Positions 1-6,490 are shown, numbered from the stretch's first letter. The stretch is DNA of 8,426 nucleotides from DATJJW01 sp035491935 (GCA_035491935.1 DATJJW010000213.1:1-8426); one strand, 5' to 3'. Made by a program: numbers and translations. Notes: generated by a model not told the origin, from the sequence alone.

Positions 1-449
1 TGCCGGTCGCTACCACCGACGGCAACATGACGCTGGCGCAGATGCATCAATTCGCCGCCGTGCTGCCCAAGACCCTGCTGATCGCCACGCCCGAATGGCC
101 GGAGAGCAATGCGCCCGAGCCTGCCGGCGTCAGCGCCGCCAAGAAAGCGTTCTTCGCCGCCTACAAGGCCGCCGGCATCACGCCGGACGGGGCCGCCCCC
201 TTCTCCTGGGATCCGGGGCTGCTGGTCGTGTCCGCCTTGAAGAAGCTGGGCCCGAACGCCACCGCCGAACAGGTCCGGGGATATCTGGCCGATCTCAAGG
301 ATTTTTCCGGCATCAACGGTGTCTATGACTTCACCAAGGTACCGCAGCGCGGCCTCGACGATTCCAGCATCGTCGTGACGCGCTGGGACAAGGGTCAGGA
401 CAAATGGGTCGTGGTCAGCAAGACCCGCGGCATTCCGCTCGACAAATAA
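1..449 (+). CDS. Branched-chain-type ABC transporter periplasmic substrate-binding protein, C-terminal part (5' end outside window)
   Basis: This is the last 148 codons of a periplasmic binding protein of the Peripla_BP_6 / LivK-like class, which captures a small ligand in the periplasm and delivers it to the LivHM permease. The open frame runs from the first complete codon at base 3 without a start, so the gene begins upstream of the window; the internal ATG at 27 is not the start, because the homologous residues before it (PVATTDGN) match the next gene. By hand alignment without gaps about 100 of 148 residues equal those of the following complete SBP, including the blocks LLVVSALKKLGP and YDFTKVPQRGLD. 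It ends with TAA at 447-449, 66 bases before the next start. It is probably the first visible gene of the transporter operon. Whether it has a signal peptide cannot be seen. Ligand unknown. Confidence 0.9.
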   Translation, partial: PVATTDGNMTLAQMHQFAAVLPKTLLIATPEWPESNAPEPAGVSAAKKAFFAAYKAAGITPDGAAPFSWDPGLLVVSALKKLGPNATAEQVRGYLADLKDFSGINGVYDFTKVPQRGLDDSSIVVTRWDKGQDKWVVVSKTRGIPLDK

Positions 450-500
450 GGCCTGAATCAAGAAATGATGCGGGGCGGCCCAAGCCGGCATCCCGCGAAC

Positions 501-508
501 AGGAGGGG
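501..508 (+). promoter_or_regulatory. Strong ribosome binding site that fixes the start of the second SBP gene
   Basis: The run aggagggg lies 7 bases before the ATG at 516. It decides for this start over the in-frame ATGs at 465 and 468, which lack such a site and would place an arginine-rich, prolines-containing stretch before the signal peptide. Confidence 0.8.
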
Positions 509-515
509 ACCCAAG

Positions 516-1715
516 ATGGCGAAGACGAATTGGCAGCATTTCAAGGGACCGGCCCGGGGCATCGCCGCCGCCGTGACGGCGGGCGTGATGGGCCTGGGGC
601 TTCTGGCCACTGGGCCGGCATATGCCGCCGAACCCTATAATATCGACGTCGTTCTGGCCCTGAGCGGCGGCGGCTCGTTTCTCGGCCTGGCCGAGCAGAA
701 GGCGCTGCAGCAGCAGGAGCCTATCCTGGGCACGATCGGCGGCCGCCCCGTCCATTTCACCTTCTATGACGACCAGTCGAGCCCGCAGACCGCGGTGCAG
801 CTCGCGACCCAGATCAAGTCCAAGAACCCGGCGGTCATGCTGGGCTCCACGCTCGTCGCCGACTGCGGCGCCATGGCGCCGCTGATGGCCAAGGGCCCGG
901 TCATGTATTGCGTCTCGCCGGGACTTTATCCGAAGGAAGGCGGCTACGTCTTCTCCACCAGCAATTCGACCCACGACCTGGCGACGGCGATGGTGCGCTA
1001 CTTCGGCATGACCGGCCGCACCAAGATCGCGCTCATCACCTCGACCGACGCCTCGGGCACGGATGCGGCCAAGCAGGTCAAGGCCGCGATCGCCGCCAAC
1101 AAGAATGTGCAGTTGGTCGGCGAGGCCACGTTCAACCCCAAAGACGTCAGTGCCGCAGCGCAGATCCAGCGTCTGAAATCGGCCGGTCCGCAGGCGCTGA
1201 TCGCGTGGTCGACGGGTGCCGCCATCGGCACGGTCTTCAAGGCCGTGGTCGATGCGGGGCTCGATATCCCGGTCGCCACGACCAACGGCAACCAGACTTT
1301 TGCGCAAATGCATCAATATGCCGGCATCCTGCCCAAGACGCTCTACATCCCGACCTCTCAATGGCCGAAGAGCAACGAGCCGGTACCCCAGGCGGTGGCC
1401 GACGCCAAGAAGGCGTTCTACGACTCTTTCGCGAAGGCCGGCGTCAAGCCCGATTTCGCCTCGACGGCAGCCTGGGACCCGGCGCTGCTCGTCGTCTCGG
1501 CGCTGAAGAAGCTGGGCCCGACCGCCACGGCCGAGCAGGTCCGCGACTATCTCTCGAAGCTCAAGGGTTTCGCTGGCATCAACGGTACCTACGATTTCAC
1601 CAAGGTGCCGCAGCGCGGACTTGACGAGTCGAACGTGGTGGTCACGCAATGGGACAAGACCGCGGACAATTGGACCGTGGTCAGCAAGCCGCGCGGCATC
1701 CCGCTGGGCAAATGA
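516..1715 (+). CDS. Branched-chain-type ABC transporter periplasmic substrate-binding protein
   Basis: A 399-residue periplasmic binding protein of the LivK-like (type I fold, Peripla_BP_6) class. The ATG at 516 follows an excellent RBS and opens a standard signal peptide: basic start (K3, K10, R14), hydrophobic core about 16-33, and an AYA-A cleavage motif near residues 35-38. The mature protein starts around EPYNIDVVLALSG, the usual first strand of this fold. Two cysteines at 117 and 132 could form the disulfide seen in many members. Length is normal for the family. It is a tandem paralogue of the preceding gene (about two thirds identical over the shared C-terminal 148 residues) and sits 57 bases before the permease. 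It delivers ligand to the LivHM permease; branched-chain amino acids, aromatic acids or other small organic anions are possible, and the sequence alone does not choose between them. Confidence 0.93.
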   Translation: MAKTNWQHFKGPARGIAAAVTAGVMGLGLLATGPAYAAEPYNIDVVLALSGGGSFLGLAEQKALQQQEPILGTIGGRPVHFTFYDDQSSPQTAVQLATQIKSKNPAVMLGSTLVADCGAMAPLMAKGPVMYCVSPGLYPKEGGYVFSTSNSTHDLATAMVRYFGMTGRTKIALITSTDASGTDAAKQVKAAIAANKNVQLVGEATFNPKDVSAAAQIQRLKSAGPQALIAWSTGAAIGTVFKAVVDAGLDIPVATTNGNQTFAQMHQYAGILPKTLYIPTSQWPKSNEPVPQAVADAKKAFYDSFAKAGVKPDFASTAAWDPALLVVSALKKLGPTATAEQVRDYLSKLKGFAGINGTYDFTKVPQRGLDESNVVVTQWDKTADNWTVVSKPRGIPLGK

Positions 1716-1750
1716 GGGCCGCTCGGCAAGTAATGGAAAGGGACCGACCA

Positions 1751-1780
1751 ATGGCCACCGGGATGGCAGAGTGTGATTGA
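1751..1780 (+). other. Possible 9-codon leader ORF overlapping the permease start
   Basis: An ATG at 1751 has a purine-rich site (ggaaaggga, 1736-1744) 6 bases upstream and reads MATGMAECD before a TGA at 1778-1780. The permease GTG at 1773 lies inside this mini-ORF in another frame and has only a weak RBS of its own (gggatgg). Ribosomes ending the leader could re-initiate at the GTG. Alternatively the ATG is chance, or a vestige of an older start. Confidence 0.3.
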
Positions 1781-3692
1781 TTTCCTGCAGATCCTGACCG
1801 GTGGCCTGCTGGTTGGTGCGACATATGCGTTGATCGCGCTGGGCTTCTCGCTCGTTTATCGGGTGACCGGCGTGATCAATCTGGTCCAGGGTGCCTTCTG
1901 CGTCGTGGCGGCGCTGACGGCCTGGACCTTCGAGACACAACTGGGCTGGCCGGCACTGCCGGCGGCACTGGGCGCGGTGGTGGCCACCACGCTGATCGGT
2001 ACCGCGGCCGGCATGCTGACCTTCGTGCCCGGCCTCACGCGCCTGTCCAATGCCAATATGCTGATGCTGACGGCGGGGCTCCTGACCCTTGCCGAAGGCG
2101 CGATCCTCGTCACCTGGGGCAGCCAGCCCTATGCGTTGCAGCCCTTCACCGGCGACCAGCCGCTCAATATCGGCGGCATCCTGGTGCCGACACAGGGGCT
2201 GTGGGTGCTGGGCACGGCGCTGGTGATCATCCTCGGCCTCTGGTACCTGCTCTCGCGCACATTCCTCGGCCAGGCGCTCAGGGCCTGTGCCGAGAATCCG
2301 GTGGCCGCACGCCTCATGGGCATCGATGTCCGGCGCATGGCGATCTTCGCCTTCGGCCTGGCCGCAGCCATCGGCGCCGTCGCCGGCGTCGTGGTCGCCC
2401 CCACCACCTCGCTGGAATTCGATTCCGGCCGGCTCTTCACCTTCTTCGGCTTCATCGCGGTGGCGATCGGCGGCATCGGCTCCTTCCCGGGCTCGATCGT
2501 CGGCGGCGTGCTGCTGGGCGTGCTGCAGCAAGTCGCCACAGCTTACGTCTCCTCGCTGTTCTCCAGCGCCATCGCCCTGTTCCTCCTGCTGATCATCCTG
2601 GTGCTGAAGCCGAGCGGCCTCATCAGCGGCGGGGTGCAGCGCCGCCAGGATGTGCGCGAGGAAACCCGCGTCGCCGCCCACATCACCCGCCTCACGCCCA
2701 AGACGGCGCGCATCGGCGGCGTGCTGATCGCGGCGCTGACGCTGGCGGTGCCCGCCTTTGTGCATTCGGAGGCAATCCTCAGCAGCCTGGTCATCGCCGG
2801 CATCCTGTTCATCGCGCTCATCGGCCTCGACGTCGTCATGGGCTATGCCGGCCAGGTCAATCTCGGCCAGGCGGGCTTCATGGCCGTGGGCGGCTACGCT
2901 GCCGGCTACATCGTCACGCAATATGACTGGGTCCCGTCGCTCGTCGCCATCGCCGCCGGCATCCTGCTGGCGATCGCGGCCTCGATCGTGCTGTCGCTGG
3001 TCACCATGCGGCTGCGCGGGCTGTACCTGGCGCTTGCCACCATGTCCTTCGGCCTCCTGGTCGATGCCTTCACCGTCGGGCTGATCGACATCACCGGCGG
3101 CCCATCGGGCCTTGTCGGCATCCCGTCCCTGTCGGTGGGCTCCTATTCCTTCGATACGCCGCAGCAGATGTATTATCTGGTGGCGATCCTCGACATCCTG
3201 CTGGTCCTGCTGTTTTACGGCGCCATGCGCACGGGTTTCGGCCGCGCGCTGCAATCGATCCGCACCGACCAGATGGCGTCTGCCGCACTCGGCATCAACG
3301 TCAAGGGCATCAAGGTGCTGGCGCTGGCGATCAGCGCGGCGCTGGGCGCGCTTTCCGGCGGGCTCTATGCCTTCTTCTTCCACTTCCTGTCGCCGGAGAT
3401 GGTCGGCGAGCAGGAATCCCTGTCGCTGGTCGCCATGCTGGTGCTGGGCGGTGAAGGCACGCTGGTCGGACCGGTGCTGGGCAGCATCATCCTGACCCTG
3501 ATGCCGACGCTGTTCCAGCCGCTCGCGATCTATAAGACCTTCGCCAGCGGCCTGCTCCTGGTGCTGTGCTTCCTGTTCATGCCGCAGGGCCTGTTCGGCC
3601 TCGGCATGCAATGGCTGAACCGCCTGCAGCGCCGGAGATCCTCGCATGGCGGTGCCAGGCAGCGCCTGTCCAAGGAGGGGTCCTCGACATGA
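1773..3692 (+). CDS. Fused LivH-LivM branched-chain-type ABC transporter permease
   Basis: A 639-residue inner-membrane protein containing both permease halves of a HAAT-type importer, which are usually two separate genes of about 300 residues. Residues 1 to about 288 are LivH-like: the N-terminus FLQILTGGLLVGATYALIAL, INLVQGAF near 36-43, and the cytoplasmic coupling segment ALRACAENPVAARLMGIDV near 168-186. A polar linker rich in Arg/Gln/Glu (about 288-310) follows. Residues about 311-620 are LivM-like, with VNLGQAGFMAVGGYAAG near 362-378 and a second coupling segment ALQSIRTDQMASAALGINV near 492-510. The C-terminal tail is basic. The GTG start is chosen because no other in-frame start lies nearby and it gives a full family-like N-terminus. 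The stop overlaps livG by 4 bases (ATGA). The domain order H then M matches the normal gene order. Fused forms are known among alphaproteobacterial HAAT systems. Confidence 0.92.
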   Translation: MIDFLQILTGGLLVGATYALIALGFSLVYRVTGVINLVQGAFCVVAALTAWTFETQLGWPALPAALGAVVATTLIGTAAGMLTFVPGLTRLSNANMLMLTAGLLTLAEGAILVTWGSQPYALQPFTGDQPLNIGGILVPTQGLWVLGTALVIILGLWYLLSRTFLGQALRACAENPVAARLMGIDVRRMAIFAFGLAAAIGAVAGVVVAPTTSLEFDSGRLFTFFGFIAVAIGGIGSFPGSIVGGVLLGVLQQVATAYVSSLFSSAIALFLLLIILVLKPSGLISGGVQRRQDVREETRVAAHITRLTPKTARIGGVLIAALTLAVPAFVHSEAILSSLVIAGILFIALIGLDVVMGYAGQVNLGQAGFMAVGGYAAGYIVTQYDWVPSLVAIAAGILLAIAASIVLSLVTMRLRGLYLALATMSFGLLVDAFTVGLIDITGGPSGLVGIPSLSVGSYSFDTPQQMYYLVAILDILLVLLFYGAMRTGFGRALQSIRTDQMASAALGINVKGIKVLALAISAALGALSGGLYAFFFHFLSPEMVGEQESLSLVAMLVLGGEGTLVGPVLGSIILTLMPTLFQPLAIYKTFASGLLLVLCFLFMPQGLFGLGMQWLNRLQRRRSSHGGARQRLSKEGSST

Positions 3693-4462
3693 GCGGCATC
3701 GCACTCGCTGCCCACGGGCTCAACCGCGCCTTCGGCGGGCTGAAAGCGACATCCGACGTCTCCTTCGAGGTGCCCGAAGGGACGATCACCGCGTTGATCG
3801 GCCCGAATGGCGCCGGCAAGACCACGGTCTTCAACCTCATCACCAACATCTTCCCACCGCAGAGCGGCTCCGTCTCGCTGTTCGGAAGCGACCTCAGCGG
3901 CTGGTCGCCCAATCGCATCGCGGCGGCGGGATTGATCCGGACCTTCCAATCGGCGCGTGTCTTCCCTGGCCTGACAGTGCTGGAGAATGTGCTGACCGGC
4001 CGGCACCGGCTGCTGAAGAGCGGCATCCTCGCTTCCATGCTACGCCTGCCGGGTGCCCGGGCCGAGGAGCGGCGCCTGACCGAACGGGCGGAGAAGCTGC
4101 TCGACCTTATCGGCCTCGCCAATCACCGCGACACCCATGCGACCGAGCTGCCCATGGGCTCGCAGAAGCTTCTGGAGGTGATCCGCGCGCTGATGGCCGC
4201 CCCCAAGGTGCTGCTGCTCGACGAGCCGGCGGCCGGTTTGAACGACAGCGAGACGGCGGAGCTTGCCGCCATGCTGGTGGCGATCCGCCAGAGCGGCATC
4301 ACCGTGCTAATCGTCGAGCACAACATGTCGCTGGTCATGAACGTCGCCGACCAGGTGGTCGTGCTGGAGGCAGGCAAGGTCATTGCCACGGGCACGCCGG
4401 CCTCCGTACAAGCCGATCCGCGTGTCATCGCCGCCTATCTGGGGACGACGGAAGATGCCTGA
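3689..4462 (+). CDS. livG: ABC transporter ATP-binding protein LivG
   Basis: A 257-residue cytoplasmic ATPase of the LivG/BraF class that powers the permease. The ATG at 3689 overlaps the livHM stop (ATGA) and has an aggagggg site at 3673-3680, so the longer upstream frame is discarded. Walker A GPNGAGKTT is at 38-46, the signature region reads ELPMGSQK (153-160), Walker B LLLDEP is at 175-180 with catalytic E179, the D-loop is AAGLN, and H-loop His211 is in VEHNM. The signature departs from LSGGQ: its serine position is Pro155. LivG proteins often have relaxed signatures such as LxYGxQ, but MGS is further from the norm. The C-terminal region (ADPRVIAAYLG) is the LivG/LivF-type tail. Co-transcribed and probably translationally coupled with both neighbours. 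Confidence 0.94.
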   Translation: MSGIALAAHGLNRAFGGLKATSDVSFEVPEGTITALIGPNGAGKTTVFNLITNIFPPQSGSVSLFGSDLSGWSPNRIAAAGLIRTFQSARVFPGLTVLENVLTGRHRLLKSGILASMLRLPGARAEERRLTERAEKLLDLIGLANHRDTHATELPMGSQKLLEVIRALMAAPKVLLLDEPAAGLNDSETAELAAMLVAIRQSGITVLIVEHNMSLVMNVADQVVVLEAGKVIATGTPASVQADPRVIAAYLGTTEDA

Positions 4463-5258
4463 TACCGCGATGCCTCAGACACCGATGCTGGAACTCAAAG
4501 GCCTGACCGTCGGCTACGGCACCGACGCGGTGCTGCACGACATTGACCTGACATTGCCGCCAGGGCAGATCGTCACGCTGATCGGCGCCAACGGTGCCGG
4601 CAAATCGACCCTGGTCAAGGCTGTCTCCGGCCTGCTCTCGCCGATGGCCGGCCAGATCCTGTTCCAAGGCAAGCCGATCCAGCGCATGGTCATGGCCGAG
4701 CGGCTGAAGCTGGGCATCGCCCATGTGCCCGAAGGACGGCAGACCTTCGCCGGCATGACCGTCGCCGAGAATCTGCGCCTGGGCTCCTATGTCGATCGCG
4801 GCTCCGATTGGCTGGAGCGCGCCAGGGGCATCTTCAAGTATTTCCCGATCCTGGAGGAACGCATCGGCGATGCGGTCGGCAATTTCTCCGGCGGGCAACA
4901 ACAGATGCTGGCGATCGCCCGGGGCCTGATGTCGAAGCCGCGTCTCTTGATGCTGGACGAGCCGTCGCTGGGCCTGTCGCCCCTGCTGGTCGCGGAGATC
5001 TTCCGCCTGATCCGCCGCTTGCGCGACGAGGGTCTAACCATCCTGCTGGTCGAGCAGAATGCGCGCCAGGCGCTGCAGATCGCCGATCGCGGCTATGTCG
5101 TCGAGAACGGCCGGGTGATGCTGTCGGGGCCGGCGGACGAGCTGTTGCACTCCCCCGCCATCGCCGAGCGCTATCTCGGCATCGGCAAGGACAATGTCGC
5201 GGTCGACGAGGCCGGGGCCCGTCTGGCCGAGCGGCTGGCCGAATGTCTCGGTACATGA
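4455..5258 (+). CDS. livF: ABC transporter ATP-binding protein LivF
   Basis: A 267-residue cytoplasmic ATPase of the LivF/BraG class, partner of LivG. The ATG at 4455 overlaps livG by 8 bases; an alternative start at 4470 (MPQTPMLEL) is possible, and neither has a strong RBS, which suggests coupling to livG translation. Walker A GANGAGKST is at 44-52, signature FSGGQQQ at 144-150, Walker B LMLDEP at 165-170 with E169, and the H-loop position is Gln201 in VEQNA, as is usual in LivF. The family normally ends soon after YLG; here roughly 24 further residues (Ala/Glu/Arg-rich, AGARLAERLAECLGT at the end) follow. The stop overlaps the next gene by 4 bases. Confidence 0.94.
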   Translation: MPDTAMPQTPMLELKGLTVGYGTDAVLHDIDLTLPPGQIVTLIGANGAGKSTLVKAVSGLLSPMAGQILFQGKPIQRMVMAERLKLGIAHVPEGRQTFAGMTVAENLRLGSYVDRGSDWLERARGIFKYFPILEERIGDAVGNFSGGQQQMLAIARGLMSKPRLLMLDEPSLGLSPLLVAEIFRLIRRLRDEGLTILLVEQNARQALQIADRGYVVENGRVMLSGPADELLHSPAIAERYLGIGKDNVAVDEAGARLAERLAECLGT

Positions 5259-5779
5259 GCGACGGCAACGCCGACACCTCGCCCATCGGTAAACCGGCCT
5301 CCGAAGACGGGGCGCCCAAGCCGGTCCTGCTGTTCGACCGCAGTGTCGGCTACCAGATCCGTACGACCCATCGCATGGTACAACGCGCATTGCAGGCGCG
5401 TATCGAGCCTCATGGCGTGACGCCCGGCATGTGGTACTTCCTGCGCGTGCTATGGGATGAGGACGGCTTGACCCAACGGGAATTGTCGCGCCGGGTCGGC
5501 ACGATGGAGCCGACCACCATGTCGGCGATCCAGGCGATGGAGAATGCCGGTTTCGTGCGCCGCGAGCGCAACGCGGCCGACCGACGCAAGATCAATATCT
5601 ACCTGACCCCTGCCGGCAGGGCCCTGGAGACGCAATTGCTGCCTTCGGGCATCGATGTCGTGGAATCCGCGACCAAGGGCTTCAGCCAGCGCGAGATCGA
5701 CCTGCTGTTGAGCCTGCTGGGCGCGATCCAGAAGAATCTGCTCGAGGATTCGAGCGCGCTCGACGAGATCGCGGAATGA
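5255..5779 (+). CDS. MarR-family winged-helix transcriptional regulator at the end of the transporter operon
   Basis: A 174-residue cytoplasmic DNA-binding protein. Residues 1-25 are a flexible polar leader; a dimerisation helix follows about 28-52. The winged helix-turn-helix spans about 55-121: helix GVTPGMWYFLRVL, recognition region LTQRELSRRVG...TTMSAIQAMENAGFV (72-101) and a wing with the family hallmark DRR at 109-111 followed by LTPAG. A C-terminal helix completes the dimer fold. The ATG overlaps the livF stop (ATGA); a second possible start lies 4 codons upstream at 5243. No RBS is clear, so translation probably depends on livF. MarR proteins generally repress and are released by small, often aromatic, ligands, so control of this transporter by its own substrate is a reasonable inference. 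Its operator is not visible here because the operon promoter is outside the window. Confidence 0.9.
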   Translation: MSDGNADTSPIGKPASEDGAPKPVLLFDRSVGYQIRTTHRMVQRALQARIEPHGVTPGMWYFLRVLWDEDGLTQRELSRRVGTMEPTTMSAIQAMENAGFVRRERNAADRRKINIYLTPAGRALETQLLPSGIDVVESATKGFSQREIDLLLSLLGAIQKNLLEDSSALDEIAE

Positions 5780-5784
5780 AGACA

Positions 5785-5808
5785 CCCCGCCTGCCGATGC
5801 AAGCGGGG
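5785..5808 (+). terminator. Hairpin just after the transporter/marR operon (possible terminator)
   Basis: ccccgcctgc (5785-5794) pairs with gcaagcgggg (5799-5808) around a cgat loop, with one C-A mismatch. It begins 5 bases after the marR stop. No T-run follows on the + strand (the sequence is A-rich), so it is either an imperfect terminator or an RNA 3'-end stabiliser. Confidence 0.4.
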
Positions 5809-5810
5809 CC

Positions 5811-5859
5811 GAAATACAAATAACCTCGTCATGGCCGGGGGACACGCCCGGCCATGACG
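5811..5859 (-). terminator. Perfect 13-bp palindrome with downstream T-rich tract: probable terminator of the VOC gene
   Basis: cgtcatggccggg (5827-5839) and cccggccatgacg (5847-5859) form a perfect 13-bp stem with a 7-base loop. Read on the - strand, 17 bases past the VOC stop, it is followed by aggttatttgtatttc, a T-rich tract. This suits Rho-independent termination of the VOC transcript; being symmetrical it may also act on the + strand. Confidence 0.5.
5825..5859. repeat. REP-like palindromic element, complete copy
   Basis: The 15-base block ctcgtcatggccggg at 5825-5839 recurs exactly at 7505-7519. Here it is followed by its inverted partner, giving a full palindrome. Very similar palindromes built on tcgtcatggccggg are, from memory, common dispersed intergenic repeats in alphaproteobacteria such as Bradyrhizobium; I could not verify this. 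Confidence 0.5.
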
Positions 5860-5875
5860 GCGCGAAAAGCGACGC

Positions 5876-6349
5876 CTACTTTCTGTCGACCGGAACCAGC
5901 TGGAAGAGCTGGGTGCGCGACGAGATCGCCTCGTCCCAGCCGCCGTCGCGGACGTCGAAATTGACCTCGTCCGGCCCCAGCCACTTCTCGTTCGGCTTGT
6001 CGCTGACATTGGCCAAGGGGCGATAAAATTCGTCGACGTAACCGGGCACCGGCTTGACCTTGGCGTCGGCCAGTTCCTTGATCTTGGCGGCCTGATCCTC
6101 GACCAGGAAGCCGATATGGTGGATGCCGCGCATCTCCGAGGTCTGGCCAACGCCGAGCTTCGGCACGTCCTTGCCGCCATACTTCAGCACGGCGAAATAG
6201 ATGTAGCCGTCGGTCAGCCAAACGCCGTTCTCGCCCGTCTCGGCCGGCTGGCGATAGAGTTCGGTCATGCCGAAATGCTTCTTATAGAATTCCGCCGTCT
6301 CGACCGGATTATCGGTCACCAGCGCAATATGTCTGATACGTGCTGACAT
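5876..6349 (-). CDS. VOC-superfamily protein (glyoxalase / extradiol dioxygenase fold), function unassigned
   Basis: A 157-residue cytoplasmic protein with two beta-alpha-beta-beta-beta modules. The first starts RIRHIALVTDNPVETAEFY and the second GIHHIGFLVED. Candidate metal ligands are His7 and His78, with Asp132 in NFDVRDGGWD at the place where many members have Glu; the second ligand position (around YIYFAV, 49-54) shows no obvious acidic or His residue. This pattern resembles a widespread bacterial VOC subgroup with no settled reaction, so I do not name lactoylglutathione lyase or a dioxygenase. The ATG at 6349 is preceded on its strand by ggagaggg (6353-6360), supporting the start. It converges on the marR of the transporter operon and diverges from the 63-residue ORF, with which it shares an upstream region carrying a direct repeat. 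Confidence 0.85.
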   Translation of the reverse strand: MSARIRHIALVTDNPVETAEFYKKHFGMTELYRQPAETGENGVWLTDGYIYFAVLKYGGKDVPKLGVGQTSEMRGIHHIGFLVEDQAAKIKELADAKVKPVPGYVDEFYRPLANVSDKPNEKWLGPDEVNFDVRDGGWDEAISSRTQLFQLVPVDRK

Positions 6350-6369
6350 CGCCCTCTCCCGCGTTATCG

Positions 6370-6386
6370 CAGCCTGTTGCAGGCTG
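6370..6386. other. Small hairpin in the VOC 5' leader, with a T-run on the opposite side
   Basis: cagcctg (6370-6376) and caggctg (6380-6386) form a 7-bp stem with a ttg loop. In the VOC mRNA it would lie about 10 bases before the RBS. On the + strand it is followed after 5 bases by TTTTT (6392-6396), so it could stop rightward read-through instead. Confidence 0.35.
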
Positions 6387-6426
6387 GAGGATTTTTCATG
6401 GGGTTAGTGTTTCATCAAACGTCCAC

Positions 6427-6449
6427 CAAGGACGATATGTCGACACAAT
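6427..6449. repeat. Direct repeat copy 1 (operator-like)
   Basis: caaggacgat-atgtcgacacaat matches copy 2 at 6491-6513 at 20 of 23 positions. It contains the perfect 8-base palindrome tgtcgaca (6438-6445). It lies 78-100 bases upstream of the VOC start. Candidate binding site for an unidentified regulator. Confidence 0.6.
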
Positions 6450-6490
6450 CCTTGCCTCGACCCCCAAGTTACCCATTTTTCGCCACTTCG

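Noticed and set aside
465..515. N-terminal extension of the second SBP from ATG 465 or 468
   Set aside because: The strong RBS at 501-508 and the standard signal peptide both point to ATG 516; the extension would bury the signal peptide.
3566..3688. Longer LivG start overlapping the permease by more than 100 bases
   Set aside because: The ATG at 3689 has a strong RBS, and the extra residues (MLPVHAAGPVRPRHA...) are out-of-frame permease sequence with no LivG resemblance.
3530..4122. Antisense - strand ORFs across the livHM/livG junction
   Set aside because: They lie opposite well-supported genes, lack RBS and show no recognisable domain.
3646..4506. Long + strand frame inside livG and other long Arg/Ala/Pro-rich frames (for example 908-1624, 2201-2926)
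   Set aside because: These are shadow frames typical of GC-rich DNA; the frames with recognisable proteins use G/C at third positions, whereas these give low-complexity Arg/His/Pro-rich products.
6116..6346. 76-residue + strand ORF opposite the VOC gene
   Set aside because: Antisense to a clear VOC coding region with conserved motifs on the - strand; no RBS seen.
5876..6349. Assignment of the VOC gene as lactoylglutathione lyase or extradiol dioxygenase
   Set aside because: Only two His and one Asp are plausible ligands and the second ligand position is unclear, so a specific reaction is not supported.
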